DNA of 64,000 bases from Norana najaformis (GCA_964023275.1 OZ029914.1:47570530-47634529); one strand, 5' to 3'. Shown: positions 1 through 12,439, counted from the first letter of the stretch. A program made the numbers and translations. The notes: a model not told the origin generated them from the sequence alone.

Positions 1-1680
1 GCCATTGGAATTAATCGTTCATTTCGCACTGCTAGTTATAGGTTTCGCGTGGTGCTAAATAACCCAATAGGCCACGCTAAGAAACCGATTTCTGTCCAGA
101 CACTATGACCCAGGTATCCCTCGCCCTGAACTCACCTCGACAACAGCGGCGATATCGTAACGCAACACCTGACGTCGCAACTACTAAACTGGGTAGCAAA
201 CGGCCTGGCGCTTGACTAACCGGGCAAAGTCACTGGTCACCACTTTTTTCTGAAAGGGATTGATCGAGGCCATGCTCACGCTAAGAAACCGATTTATATA
301 TATATAATTTTTTCTATGTTCAGAATCATTCATACCCCGGATTGGGCCCCGAGATGTAAAGACTCCCATCTCACCGTATCCTACACTCTACGTACTTACT
401 CACTCGCTCGTAAAATACGCAGTAGAGAGGGCGTCGCTGCGCCAAACAGGGAACTATTGTTGGACTTGCCTAGATAACAAACGTCACTTATAACTAAGCA
501 GGTATATGATTGTCCGATTGGACAATATACATCAACCAAGAGTCCGTTCGATTATAATGAAGCTTTAATGTATGCAAAAAATGCTAACACTATATTTACA
601 AGAACGGAGTCATAGTTTAGCTAACCTACCTAGGCCAGCATTATCATCCTAACAGGAGGAATGCTAATGTTAATAGTAAATTCAGAAGATAGTAATAGAA
701 AAAATATACCTCCCCGATGACCCGCAGGTACTTGAATAGATTGGTCGTTCAATCCAGCATTGTAGGCGTTCACACGCCACAAGACGTCTTTCTTGCGCAC
801 TCGTTAATTTTATCGCAGCTTAATCTTTCGCCCAACTAGGCGGGTGATTCCATCCAGTCTTAAGAAGTTTCTTTCATCGGTCGAATCGACACAACAGTTC
901 AGAGTTCGTAGTGTGTCTGCGACTCAGACGCTTGTTCATCAAGCCAATTCCTCCGCTAATCACCGATGAACGCTAAATCTCATTCCTTTTGTCTCGACTG
1001 TCTCGCAGTCAGTCTTTCTTTAAGGAGACTTTGTTTCATCGAAAGAAAGAACAGTCACTGTAGACAGCAGAATTCGTTCAAGACTCGGAGCTTGCTTCGA
1101 GCGACTAAGTGAACATTCGCCCGTTCAACGTCCTCGGCAGAACTGACCTTTCAGGCGCGAAACTATCGTCCTCATAATACTATGCCGCCTCCCAGGGTAG
1201 GTCAGCAAATCCCGTCAGTCTATCTCAAAACAGTACACTGACTCAATGCAGCCCCGCCACACAGTTCGGGTCAATTCAACTTTTCCCTTTCCACATTCCG
1301 ATGTCGTCGCCCTTTCCCCCACGTATACATATGTACATATAACAATGCTGACCGTAGTTAGACGTTTATATAAATCTAACAGCTACATGCTTGCCACTCG
1401 GAACGTCTATTCTTATTATACACTCCAGTCTATCGTAATATATTGTCGACACCCCCTTAACACTAGATGCACAATTCCACCTACAATCTAAACTCCCTAG
1501 ATTATGCATGTAAACATATATACACACAGCCATTAAACCATTCGACTGCATAAGGCCGCTGTGAACCAAAAGGGGAATCGTTACAGACAGGTTCTTACTA
1601 GGAGAGGTGAGCCAACATACCCGTATGCTCTTGTCAACCGCAAAAACCTTGAATTAGCTTTAAAGATGAGCGAGAATTCT
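1..1680. other. Region with no recognised gene
   Basis: I see no ORF with family resemblance here. A 19-base string beginning cacgctaagaaacc occurs twice, at about 73-91 and 277-295. ORFs in 1246-1569 overlap on both strands and look random. From about 1680 the sequence starts to match the 3' flank of the cGLR units (compare 22795 onward). Confidence 0.5.
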
Positions 1681-1959
1681 TGTGAATGGCATTTACCGTC
1701 AGCCACTCAGAAGTTCTGCAGCAAATCAAATGTCTGCCCGCAGACCTGTTGTGACGGACGGCTGAGAAATTACCCGTCGCACTTCATCCTCGATACAACG
1801 CGACCTAGGACCTCTGAACATGCTCTCAACTATCATACATTGTCAACTCTATTCAGGGTAGGGTTTCGGCGAGAATAATTTAATTGCATTCTAGGTACCC
1901 TGAACCGATCACCAATAACGTAAAACTTCTGTATAGGAGGACTATCAACAGTCGCTTGC

Positions 1960-2095
1960 GAGAGAGATAGAGCGACAGAGAGAAAGAGAAAGAGAAAGTG
2001 AACGAAAAAGAAAAAGAGAGAAAACAAAAAGAAAAAGAAAGAGAGAGAGAAAGAGAAAGACAGCTAAAGGAAAATCGAGAGAGAGAATGAGCAAA
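1960..2095. repeat. GA-rich microsatellite, unit A
   Basis: An impure (GA)n/(GAAA)n purine tract lies on the + strand. It sits at the equivalent place to tracts at 23060-23165 and 48130-48240 and in the decayed units near 59365-59450 and 62930-63125. ORFs through it are low-complexity Ser/Leu/Phe strings and are not genes. Confidence 0.85.
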
Positions 2096-2819
2096 CTGCA
2101 TTCTCTTAACCATGAAATGTCAATGGTTGGTTGAAAATTTACCAAGTCTTCGAAGCTACGATTCTATCGAAAGTTTTGTAGTTGCATTACTTATTATAAC
2201 TTTCAAAATGTTAAGTGCCGTCTGGCGAAAATGATTTGAAACTGTAGTTGGAAATGGACAATGAGATACACAGTATGTGAAAACATTTTCCTAAACGTAA
2301 AGTTAAGAGTCAATAGGTCTACTATAGAAATAACCGTAATGAAAATTAAGTTCCAATACTCTTTCTACCTTACTGCTGGGGCGGATAGCCAGCAAAAAGT
2401 TGATAAATAGGCCTACTCGCGCTATATAAAGCTCCTATTAAGTATTGCATAGAACTGTGTGTGACTGAACTCCTGGAAAGACGCTAATTCAGTGTTCGGA
2501 TCTCTTCTAATTGAATCACGTTGTTAAAACAAAGTACCAAACTTACAACAGCATTTGTAATCATCGGTATCATTACGATAGTTTGTATTAGTTTTCGGTT
2601 CCGATTAAGATAATCATCGTCGACGAGAAAATTAAACATGTTTCTTTGCAGGCATCGCCCTAACTGTCGAGGGCAAATTCAAGGAATTCTGATTTCTATC
2701 CGTCGTAAGACAGCAGCTGATTCTTCATTTCTGTCAAGGAAACTACCGACTTTATATTTTTCTTATATACTATGTGTTCATCTATGCAATGATATATGGA
2801 ACAAAAGGGTATTTATGTC

Positions 2820-2991
2820 AGGAATCATGCATAGCACAAACAGAAAGGAAAGATCTTGTAGAGAATTGCTTGAAAAGATAGAAGTCTGGTACCAAACGAA
2901 GGTTCACAGCTTGACTCTGGCAGCGCAAGATGGAAACAGGTGCACGAAGACAATTAAATGTGCAGTCCACTGTCTGTATGAAGATCGATGA
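2820..2991 (+). mobile_element. Old RTE-type LINE 3' fragment, unit A
   Basis: The + strand reads a peptide of the type VWYQTKVHSLTLAAQDGNR. It resembles the extreme C-terminus of RTE-clade LINE proteins and can be compared with the intact version DWCKQDLHALIRTAQDQEQ in the young RTE at about 27180-27240. The same fragment lies at 23895-24068 and 48967-49140, so it predates the unit duplications. Confidence 0.55.
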
Positions 2992-3786
2992 AGATCTGTG
3001 AGAAGACTAATTACCCACCTTCTTGGGTTGAGGCTAAGAAACTGAAGTGAATAATACATCACGCACAAGGATGTTTTTAGACCAGGGCTACGTTATGGAA
3101 TTTCTCATCTTCTTCTTGTTAGTCGTTACAACAATAAGTTTTCTTATCATCAGTGGCCCACCAACATCGTCGTCACCGTCTTCTGTTGCATTTTTTTCAT
3201 TTCCTTATCAGTCAAATCTAAATACTTTCAGTCATAATATTAAATTAGAATTCACATAACACACTTTTAGTAGCGTCTAATGTGACTTTATATTTTTCTT
3301 ACTTATTTCGTTTTCATAACAAAATATTGCCACCAGCATTTGATAGTTATTCTCATAGAAGCTCGCATTAACGCAAGTTCTCAATGACTTCATTTGAGTT
3401 CATAGGGTCTTTAATATTGAGTTTGTTTTACAAATTAATGAAGACGACGGCGATGATAAGATGAAGGCGGTGTTCCTGCTAAAGATAAGGCAGACGTTTT
3501 GCGAACGAGAAATAGAGTCATGATTGAAATCTTCAAATAGACTACTGTTGAAACTGCCCATCGTAGTAAGTCCTAATTCTCCTCCAATTTCGACCACAAC
3601 TATGAGTAAGATAAGCATAGCCAAAAGCCGACCAATGGAATCAATGACTCACACTGCTCTTGCGATGAATAGATCATATCAACAGATCTATATAAGAGCA
3701 TAATACAACATCAGTCAATTTTTCATTATCAAATTAGTTAGCAAGTCAAAATGCATCGGCATAGCCAAACTCGTACGGCAGTTTGT

Positions 3787-4056
3787 TTATAAAAGTTCAG
3801 TCGCAGCTGAATATATAAGTACATGTATCTCACAACTTAATGTGTAAGTTTCTCTTCGTTCTCGTTGAGCTAGAGCCCAACACATTCTGAGAGTCAGAAA
3901 TGTGTTTCTTTCGAAACTAATACATGTAATGCAAGCTAAGAAAAAGGTCATTGCCACCGGCATCAGTACAATCGGCATCACGGTTTCCATTCTGGTTGCA
4001 TCGATCATTTTCATTGCTGGTTCACATGGGGTTGGGTGCTTGGTTGCGACGGTCAA
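3787..4056 (-). CDS. Small single-pass membrane ORF downstream of cGLR-A
   Basis: I do not recognise the family. The minus-strand ORF carries a Thr-rich stretch (TVATKHPTPCEP), then one hydrophobic segment (about METVMPIVLMPVAMTFFLAC) and a short basic tail. A homologous frame follows cGLR-B (27887-28366) and, damaged, cGLR-C (50137-50390). An acceptor-like cttcag precedes cgtccatt upstream in all three copies, so this may be a 3' exon rather than a whole gene. The annotated ATG is therefore uncertain. The ORF is retained but variable between copies, and the opposite strand also has a short ORF here, so coding status is unproven. Confidence 0.35.
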   Translation of the reverse strand: MTVATKHPTPCEPAMKMIDATRMETVMPIVLMPVAMTFFLACITCISFERNTFLTLRMCWALAQRERRETYTLSCEIHVLIYSAATELL

Positions 4057-4303
4057 AGTGGTATCCTGTATGGAAGAGCGTTTTACCTCTGTGGTGAGAA
4101 TTTAGGCGGCAAAGTAGTAATGGACGCTGAAGCTTTCACTAGTGCCTTAATTGTCTTGGTTCTTCCTCCATTGCATTAAGTTCTATTTGAAGAAAATCGC
4201 CAACAGCTAATTTAGAAGTCTGTTCAGTCTTCAACATCACTTATGACAAAGAAAACTAATTTTACGCAAAAAATTAGGATATCGATTCGATAAAACTCTT
4301 CAA

Positions 4304-7183
4304 TTATTTCTGACTTTTATACAATTTCGATAGAAGAAATCGGTGAATGAGGTGTTCAAACGGAAAATTTCTTTTCGTAGCAGCAAATTCAACAATTTTG
4401 TCTGTATACGGTTGGTTACAGTCGACGCAGCATCTCACTTTCAAATATCTTGCAAGAAAATGTCTTCCAAGAAAATATTGACATTTTATGGAGTAAGGAT
4501 ACGAAAGACATTCTGAAAGTACATCCTTTTCTCTGTACACTACTTGAGCAAAATAATGTTCAAACGGAGATTCATTAGTTAGCGGAAATTTCAACAGTTT
4601 GTCATTTGCAGGTGAAAAGTAACAAAAGAGTGTGTGAAATCCAAGCAAAGACTGTACGTCTTCATCGAAATAAGAGTCAAGCGGTGGCAACACCAAAACA
4701 TTCGCAAATGATAACTTTTGCAAATCACTTTGCAGATCTGGCTCTTGCAGAATTTGTTCACACAAATTCAAAACTTCAGTGTATTGGCGACGTTTGTAAA
4801 GGTACAAAGCACGATAGCACTGGACTATGTTGCACTGGATGCCGAAATCTTTGTGGATCGCACTATAAAATGATGTCATATTTTCTAAGGAATATTCCAT
4901 TAGAAGATCAATTATTTTGTCTTTAGTTTGAAAAGGTTCTCCAAAGAAGGTCTCATTTTCTGTCAGTGAATCAGTTCTTTGACACACACATTTTCTGGGT
5001 GTACTAAAAGGAATACTTGCCTTTAGTGATATACTGAACTTCCGCTTTGTTAAAACCATCAAGTATTTGTCGAAAAGAAATTCTGAAGCAGTCAAATCAT
5101 GATCCGCATCTAAATGTTTCGATATTTTTTCGGCGGACAATACTGTCAAATAACGAGCAAACACCTCTGGTTTAGCACGCAGATCAAGATAACATGGTCT
5201 GCTTGTAAACTTCTCATTTTCCTTTATCCTCCTGTAAAGCAGCCAAAATCCAACAATTCTAACAACATCATCAATAAAGAACAAATATCCTGCATTCAGT
5301 GTTTCATCTTCTTGTTGGGACGATTGAGACCTGAAGACTGTTGCGCAGAGGTCTATTGTTGTCTGATATTCTGCAGCTACAAAATGGAGAGCGGCCATAT
5401 AGACCAAAGCTGCAGTAGCGATGTTGCTGGATTGAGAATCGTTACACTGTAGAACTAAATGAAGATACTCTTTCGTCATGAGAGACAATAGTTGAAATTC
5501 CGAACGACTATTTGATCCAGTTAAATTTTCCATGAGATTCTGAGCTTGCAAGAAATGAAACTGACTTTCTTTTGCTGAAGATGGTTTGGGAAAGTTATGA
5601 TAGTGAGATCCTACGATTTTAGTTTGTAACGAAATTGTTACCACAACGTCAACAAATAGCAAGATATCCCATGAGAATTTTCCAGAACCAAAGATGTTTG
5701 CAGTATGCAAAATATACAGTGTTGCATTATAGTACTTAAGAGACAAAACGCTCTCACTTTTTGGCAAATTTACCCTTTGTGCAGCATTTCTCGAATCTAT
5801 TTTTATCATGTAAAGTATGTCATCTACAGCGTAGCTCAGTCCTACTGGGAATCCATGCTGTATTATAAGACGACAAGTCCTAGTACTGGAATAAAATCTG
5901 AGCGAAAACAACCAATCAAAGGTTTTAGCTTCACTCCCTTCTTGATCTTCAAGAAGATGTAACATGCAGTCCAGAAAGTGTGGCACTTCGTTTGGTGATT
6001 TCGACCATCTGAAATATTTCCGAGTGATTGGCAGTATATAATTTTTTTCAAACCAAATACAAAGAATGTCTGTATTGCAGAATTCATTCAAACACTTTTC
6101 ATTCTTGGCAATCAATAATGGGTTCATGTGTTCATGAAATAAGTTTGCTTCAGGGATAAAATAGTTCGGACAGTGCCTCTTCTTCAACCATTCTGAAAGC
6201 TTTTGTAATAACTTACAGCAAATCTCAATAACGGAAGGCAAATTCCACCATTCCGTTGACTTCTCTTCACAAGTCCATAACATTAGGGTCTTTAAATGGT
6301 AGTTGCAGAGCACTTCATCTTCCTTTGGACAATCTTTTTCAATTAATTCTCTCTTGGTAAAAAACCTGAGCATATGGTAGACAATCTGCTGAACTTGTGT
6401 CCAACTTTGAATTAAAGTTACTTCTGCGACTGAAAATGATAATCTCCACTGTTCTTTATTATCTCTGCAAGCGCGATGCTGCGTATACACAACATGACAG
6501 CCATTCTCTACAACCTCGGAGATTGTAGCTCTCGTTGGCCATCCGTAATTTCTATGTCGAATAGGCCAATTTTGGGCTTCTCTAGGCCACTGAGGGCACC
6601 AAACGCTGTGGACGTCATCTGTCTTTATAAAGCACTGCCTGCCAGTTTTAACTGCTCTTGCTGGACCATTCACAACGTCACTGATTATTATTAATTTCGC
6701 ATTATTATGATGGCGCACACTATGTACCGCAGGACAAACCATTCGCGTCTTGTATCTATATGGAGAAGTTGCGTGGAGGAATTCATATTTCTTCCATTTC
6801 CAAATATATCTCATTTCCCCAATAATTTTTAAACGAACAAAACTTGGATATCTGAGATATGGTTCAATCTTGTGGCATTCAATCGTATCGAATAAGCCAC
6901 GCGGATCATTTGGCGACACCAGAGAGTCGTCAATGAAGGCCAGCTCACCAGAGCTGAAGAAAAGCTTATCAGTGTCGCTGATGCATGAAAGCAGTGGTCG
7001 GATGTAGAACTCCGCGGTGCTGCCACAAAAAATATCATATCTATTTGGCATATAGCACCTGCACGCGGGTGGCAATCGCATGCACTCAAAAACCACAACA
7101 GACGACTTTGGAAGCAACTGACATGTACTTACAATGAAAGCAGATACATGTTCTTCCTTCAATTTCTTCATGTTTTCCGACAT
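4304..7183 (-). CDS. cGLR-A: Mab-21/cGAS-like nucleotidyltransferase with helical C-terminal half, 959 aa
   Basis: This is a single uninterrupted 959-codon ORF. The N-terminal nucleotidyltransferase core shows the GS motif at residues 54-55 (CGSTAEFYIRP), two carboxylates D70 and D72 (SDTDKLF), and a third at D189 just before VHSVWCPQWP. The Mab-21 helical half follows: NWPIRHRNYGWP at about 205, SFSVAEVTLIQSW at about 250, CNYHLKTLMLW near 295 and CPNYFIPEANLFHE near 339. Residues from about 430 to the end are helical and TPR-like, with repeats around 590 (LVYMAALHFVAAEY) and 787 (YRALYLYKRRQYTEVL). The ATG is preceded by ttttcag, an acceptor-like site that suggests a 5' UTR exon. Animal cGLRs of this fold make cyclic dinucleotides that signal through STING; activity and product here are inferred. 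This is the most diverged of the three copies. Confidence 0.9.
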   Translation of the reverse strand: MSENMKKLKEEHVSAFIVSTCQLLPKSSVVVFECMRLPPACRCYMPNRYDIFCGSTAEFYIRPLLSCISDTDKLFFSSGELAFIDDSLVSPNDPRGLFDTIECHKIEPYLRYPSFVRLKIIGEMRYIWKWKKYEFLHATSPYRYKTRMVCPAVHSVRHHNNAKLIIISDVVNGPARAVKTGRQCFIKTDDVHSVWCPQWPREAQNWPIRHRNYGWPTRATISEVVENGCHVVYTQHRACRDNKEQWRLSFSVAEVTLIQSWTQVQQIVYHMLRFFTKRELIEKDCPKEDEVLCNYHLKTLMLWTCEEKSTEWWNLPSVIEICCKLLQKLSEWLKKRHCPNYFIPEANLFHEHMNPLLIAKNEKCLNEFCNTDILCIWFEKNYILPITRKYFRWSKSPNEVPHFLDCMLHLLEDQEGSEAKTFDWLFSLRFYSSTRTCRLIIQHGFPVGLSYAVDDILYMIKIDSRNAAQRVNLPKSESVLSLKYYNATLYILHTANIFGSGKFSWDILLFVDVVVTISLQTKIVGSHYHNFPKPSSAKESQFHFLQAQNLMENLTGSNSRSEFQLLSLMTKEYLHLVLQCNDSQSSNIATAALVYMAALHFVAAEYQTTIDLCATVFRSQSSQQEDETLNAGYLFFIDDVVRIVGFWLLYRRIKENEKFTSRPCYLDLRAKPEVFARYLTVLSAEKISKHLDADHDLTASEFLFDKYLMVLTKRKFSISLKASIPFSTPRKCVCQRTDSLTENETFFGEPFQTKDKIIDLLMEYSLENMTSFYSAIHKDFGIQCNIVQCYRALYLYKRRQYTEVLNLCEQILQEPDLQSDLQKLSFANVLVLPPLDSYFDEDVQSLLGFHTLFCYFSPANDKLLKFPLTNESPFEHYFAQVVYREKDVLSECLSYPYSIKCQYFLGRHFLARYLKVRCCVDCNQPYTDKIVEFAATKRNFPFEHLIHRFLLSKLYKSQK

Positions 7184-7199
7184 TCTACCTGAAAATTAT

Positions 7200-7430
7200 G
7201 AATATAATTTTATTCCCAGTCTGAATCTCATCATAGTCATCATCATCAACAACAACATGATTAGTGTCGTCGTCATTATCGTAATTATCATTAATATCAT
7301 CACCACCATTACAAAGAAATCTTATCATCACAATCAATATCGTCAACACCACAACCAACACAACTATGTCATCATCAACTTCATCGACGTCATCGTTGTA
7401 GAAGTCATCGTCTACGTAATGATCCTCATA
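7200..7430. repeat. ATC/CATCAT-rich tract at the 5' side of cGLR-A
   Basis: An imperfect ATC trinucleotide tract lies immediately upstream (higher coordinates) of the cGLR-A start. The same tract occurs at 31340-31480 and 53470-53600, so it is an inherited part of the unit. It may lie in the promoter or 5' UTR, but no TATA box or initiator can be assigned with confidence. Confidence 0.6.
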
Positions 7431-7560
7431 GCATCATTGGCTCTTATCGCCAGAAGGAAACAGCGGTTCATTTCATTGTTCATGTATTCATAGCAACAAA
7501 ACTTTTTGATCGTTCCTTGATTTATAATGCCATACAATGCAAAAACCTAAATCTACTGTT

Positions 7561-9340
7561 GTCGATATTTGATACATTTCTATTTGATTATTTACCGTAG
7601 AAATGCATTGAAAGTGTCTGACTTTAGATTACTGTACAGTTAGAAGAAAATGTATATTAGTGGCCACGCTACAACAGTTAAGTGTGTATTGTTAGCACAT
7701 AATTACTTTAATTTTGTTTTATTTTTCCTATTAGCTAATATAGCTTGTGCTTCTGAGGATTAGCTCTGCAATCGATTAAACAGCGACGCTGAGCAACATA
7801 TTGTAGATTATATGTTGACATCAGCCTGGATTGTTCATACATGAGTCCTATTTGCAGAACTTCACGTTACCCGACAATGTTTCAGCCGTTTTTGCTGTAA
7901 CTGTTGGTTTCTTCTGGTGCCCACTGAGCACATTGAAATATTTCATCCCCATGTCCACCTGCTCGTCTATTTTAGATTTTCCGTACTTTTCAGACATTAC
8001 CTAAGGTTTCTTGAGATATAACATCAGGCTCCCACAGAATCCAATTGTCAGGCGGGCATGCGAGGCAGACGTAAAGGATCGCTGTGACGCAACAGGTGTA
8101 GAGTATCGCTCTAGATACAAGACAAGGGCAGCTGGGCAATTATGAGCTGCTGTGGTCGCTGAGAAAGTTTTACCCGAGGATGCGGATGTTTTTGGCAAAT
8201 TCAGGCAACAGCTATGACTATTAGGGCAGAGGTTGGTTTTACTTCACCTTATACAATTCGCCGCCAAACGAGCCTGGGTGTAAATACACCGCTCACAATT
8301 CACCGCCAAGCGGGAACTACTTTAAAATCATCGCTGACAGATCACACTTGCAAATCACGGCTCGTAAATCATTGCTTTGAATCTTTGCTTTTAAATGTAA
8401 TACTTGAATGTCAATCAAATATTTACACACATAGGATCTTCAACTTGTTTTCACTCTCTAACCGCCTCTACTAACGCCTTTCACAGATATCGGGAGATAA
8501 CAGGAAAACTACTTTCTTCCACCAGGGCTTATCTACGAAAATCCGGCGCTTCAACGCAGTCACTTTATGCAGCACTTCTACGAAAATTACCATCAGCACA
8601 GATAAGGCTTCCCAGAATAACGCAGCCCCTCCTAATTTTTCTAATCCTGAGAGGTCACGTGCACTTCGAGAAAAAATCTTAATACACGTACAAAACGAAG
8701 AAGAGGAAAAGGCCATAAGCTACCACCGAGAGAGGCAGCCACGGCTATGAAGTGTTAGCGACTTCATTTTCTTAGCCTAAGCATATGAGTGAAGGTGGCC
8801 AGCCCTCCCATTACCAAAATCTGGAAGCAAATTTATGGCCTCGGCGGAACTTGTACCCTCACGACCTTTCGATTGACAATTTGAATACAGCTGCTTCAAA
8901 AGAAACTAATTAGTAAAGCTTTCCACGATAGTCAAAAGTTGGCAAAGTTAATTAATAAAAAGTTCATCAATGATGAAATTAATGCTCAGATAACCCAGAA
9001 AACTTAAAGTTGACAAAAAAAGGAGATAGAGGAGGAATTTGACGTTGGATGTGCTACCGAAGTACTCATTTCATTACTTAGCTGCTTAAATGCCAAGATG
9101 TAGAAAAATAGATCAAAGGCAAGAAGGTAGGTGGAATGGAGGCGATGAAATAAAGGACAACAAACAGAAGGATTGACGCAGCGGTTTCTAACTTGGTGCG
9201 AACAACAACAACAACGACAACAACAACAGTAATAATAATAATACTTAACTATAATACATAAATGACTTTCATCGTACCTCAGACACCGAGTGTCCAATTC
9301 TGAAATTTCGTGCAACCGTTATGCAAACTGCATAGGCAGA
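7561..9340. other. Intergenic region, no gene recognised
   Basis: Short ORFs occur (for example about 8001-8198 minus and 8404-8682 plus), but none shows a recognisable domain and they overlap on opposite strands. An AAC/AAT microsatellite lies at about 9200-9245. Confidence 0.45.
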
Positions 9341-9355
9341 CTTCATATGTGGTAG

Positions 9356-9970
9356 CCTATTATTACTATTTTTATTATTTTATTATTATTTTAATTATTA
9401 TTATTATAATTATTATTATTAATTAATTAAGTAATTAATCAATCACTTTACTTATTCATCTAAAGCACTTGTGACTCGCGCAATGTCAGTACACCTGAAT
9501 CTGAGGGGCGGATGTATGTTCGCAAGGGGCCAAGATGGAATTATGCAAAAGCACGGCTGAAGTAGTCAGTCTTAAGAAGTGATTTAAAAGATGATAGCGA
9601 GTTTGCAAGTTGGGCCTTTTGTGGTATATGATTCCAAATGCGAGTAGCACAGCAGCTAAAGGCACGTGATCCTACAATAATAATAATTTTTTTTAGCCCC
9701 GAGTTATTTATGATCCCTCAGGATGTAAAAAAAAATTATCCGGAAAAATTATTATTATTATTATTATTAATATTATTATTAATAATAATAGTAATTATTT
9801 CTATTATTATTTCAATTAGCGTACATATGAGCCCTCAGGAATTAAAAAATTCTCCTGAGAATAAAAATATTCTGGGACGGGTAGAACTCCTTAAGATCCG
9901 GCAGAGCAAATGTGCAATGGGAATGGTGTTAAAGCGCTGGGCTATAAAATTGAATTATTATTAGGGAGTT
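9356..9970. repeat. TTA microsatellites and LINE-tail-like repeat
   Basis: (TTA)n-type tracts lie at about 9356-9440 and 9745-9800. Between and after them the text (slippage around aaagcacttgtgactcgcgcaatg at 9465, then gtgttaaagcgctgggctataaaattgaattattatta at 9930-9960) resembles the 3' tail of CR1/L2-type LINEs, which end in AT-rich trinucleotide runs. There is no coding capacity. Confidence 0.4.
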
Positions 9971-10244
9971 GAATTTAAACAGAGCTTAGTATAACTTACC
10001 AGAACATCCAACCTCGCAAAATAGTCGGTATGCTTCGTTTGAGTAGTTCCGCTGCCCTTCAGCAGTCCGAGCTAAAAACTGACGTATTGCGGATAATTTG
10101 TAACTTGCTAGTTTAGTCTGTGTAAACTTATTGGACAGCTTTATGCAGTATTAGCATACATATACCACGACGTTGGTCTTAAATGCAATTGGTAGAACAC
10201 ATACCAAAATCCTAAGCACGCAACCAAGCCAGAATTTCAGCATT

Positions 10245-10740
10245 TCCTTCCCACTTATATTCGGTATTAGAAACCTAACCACGTAGTCGGTCTTAATCAA
10301 GTGATAAACTTGACAAAGAGGTCATGTTGCAAAACAGGATGTTGAACCCTATTAATAAAGCAATAAAAGCTTGATGTTAGCTTTACAACAGGATTTTGAA
10401 CAACAATAATAAAGCCATAAGTCTGATTTAGCGCAATATATAGGAGCTCATTCGTAGGATATTAACGCATCTCTTGCATGATATGGCAAATATAATGTAA
10501 CGTCAAGTAATGTCATATCATGTCGTGGCAAGGAATGTCATAGAATGACGTGACTTTCTCACTGGTGCTATGAGATGTGATATTATGTGTAATATGACAA
10601 CGTATATGTATGTACTTGGTTTGTACACTACCTGCTGAAGATCTACAATCCCAGCCTATACCAGGTGAAACGGATCGTGTTGATAGCAAGCTGACTAAGA
10701 AGGAAGGCTGGAAAGACGTCTTACTTCGATCCACCCAATA
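10245..10740. repeat. Dispersed repeat M, copy 1
   Basis: This aligns with 12848-13400 and in part with 34545-34765 and 57395-57560. Shared landmarks are aaaacaggatgttgaaccct, a cluster of aatgtcat-type words, then gactttctca and cttgtacactac. It has no ORF conserved between copies. The element class is unknown. Confidence 0.6.
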
Positions 10741-11079
10741 GTCTACAGAATCTTTGCTTTTTTCAAAACCCCGAAAATGATCTTTCCATAGCTTAGCTAG
10801 AAGAGTGCTCTGAAAGTCTTTGCTTTTAAAGGGTTATGTAACCTCTTTAATGGTTTGGTTTGTGTCAACTTATCGGACCATATGACGTATTGTGAACATG
10901 TGTGCTGGGGTGTCTATCGAACTCTGAAATCTATAAACAGCGTTGCAAAGGTTTATTGTTGCAACAGGTAGAACGCGTAGCGAAATCGCTCATCCGTTTC
11001 CACACCTGAATATCAACATTTCTTTCTGCTTTGCATTCTGTAGCAAAAGTATGACAACGTCACGAATATAAATGCTACG

Positions 11080-12200
11080 TATAAATAGAATATACTAGGA
11101 AGTCGTTTTAAGCAAATTACGCGCATGCCTGAGAACATTCTAAATCTGAGCCAAATATACATATATATATATAAAGTAATACAGTTTAAATAGACTTAAG
11201 CAACCTTTAGGAATTTATCAGCGCGCCAATGTGTATGTCTCTGTTTTGGTTTGTTTGAGGTATTCCTAATCGTAAACTTGAGATCTCTACAGCGCCCAAA
11301 GAAAGCTAAGTCATGCGAACCAGCTTATTCACAGGCGCTCAGCCAAAACAAAATCGAGAGGCAGAAAGTGTCACATTCGGTTCCAGGTAGGTATGAGCTA
11401 AGACGCATGCAAGGTAGGAAGTTATCTGAGAAGCATTGGATCGCTTCTGGTCTCTGTGATTCATTTCTTACCGACTTGAATCCAAAAAGCAAATAAAAGT
11501 CACCCGGATCCTTCTATGGTGAATTGGAAACTTCTTAAAAGCCAACGCACATTTTATTAGCTCATCCCGTGAGTCACGAGTCGCTGGTAAGAACGTGACA
11601 TAAGCCTGAGCAACGGCAAAATTTGAACTTTAATGACTGTACCTGCTTGTGTCAATAATATTATCTTCTTAGAAAAACCAGTGCATCGCAGTTCTTGTCT
11701 TTCACATCCTAGCTTGTACAACTAACTGGAACTCCATCCGACCCTTTTCGGTCTCCAGCCCAAGGCTCAATACATACATGTCTGTGGTCATATTTGCCGT
11801 GTTTAATCTACTTCTAGAATTTGTCAGTTTCTTCGCCTTGCATAATGTTTTGCTTGATAATTCTCATTTGTTCGAAATTCTACTGCAATTGAATCTGTGT
11901 TTTGGTGTTTTTCTTTATTTTATCATGGTTATTTTGCGTTTTTGGACAATGTTTTCTTTCCATGCGATCGATTCCTCTCCGACATTTGAACTCGTCTACC
12001 TGAAAGACTTTGCGAAAAATCGAAGCATGCTCGCAGAACTGTTGGCTGAAGAGATGTCCTGACGCTACGTAATCCACTGTCGGTGAGAGACTGATGGACG
12101 GTGAGTCAACCGTTTCCCGTTGGCTACTTACAGTATAACACCGCATAACCATTGACTGTTATTGAACAATGTAATGCAGGCCTAGTGTAATACCATGCAG
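11080..12200. repeat. Dispersed repeat U, copy 1
   Basis: This aligns with 21780-22900, 46930-47960 and, in part, 36900-37620 and 43440-43740. It contains the roughly 100-bp core (cagcgcccaaagaaagctaag ... cttattcacaggcgctcag) at about 11265-11345. An apparent hydrophobic ORF at 11778-12062 is not kept in the other copies. Confidence 0.6.
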
Positions 12201-12439
12201 TCTGATACTAAATCACTTTCATGTGTCAACAGACAACAAGGCGTAAAATGTAACGTAATACAAGCGTAATCAATATAGTCCCCATTCGAGATATCTACTC
12301 GAAGATATTCTTAGCCCAACTCCGGCGAAAGTAATTTGGGCTAAAAGACTGCTATGACGAAAAATTTAAACCTTTGCAGGCTACGCTAAGAATGTCACCT
12401 AAACAGCACCGCAGTAAGACTTACATAACAATTGAGATA

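Larger units (their letters stand above)
1680..7560 (-). repeat. cGLR tandem unit A (oldest copy)
   Basis: This block aligns end to end with unit B (about 22795-31500, ignoring the RTE insertion) and unit C (about 47870-53600). It holds a GA-rich tract, an old RTE 3' fragment, a small membrane ORF, the cGLR coding region and an ATC-rich 5' flank. It is clearly more diverged from B and C than those are from each other, so it reflects an older duplication. Limits are by eye. Confidence 0.75.

Noticed and set aside
600..720. Possible mitochondrial-like coding text (NUMT)
   Set aside because: The short hydrophobic reading did not match a mitochondrial gene convincingly in any frame.
1880..2145. 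Leu/Ser/Phe-rich ORFs on the minus strand
   Set aside because: They are products of the GA microsatellite.
4606..5452. Plus-strand ORFs of 106-165 aa antisense to the cGLR genes, repeated in all three copies
   Set aside because: They are shadows of the cGLR coding frame. They recur only because the genes are homologous.
11778..12062. 94-aa hydrophobic ORF resembling a membrane protein
   Set aside because: It lies in repeat U. The equivalent frames at 22520 and 47590 have early stops.
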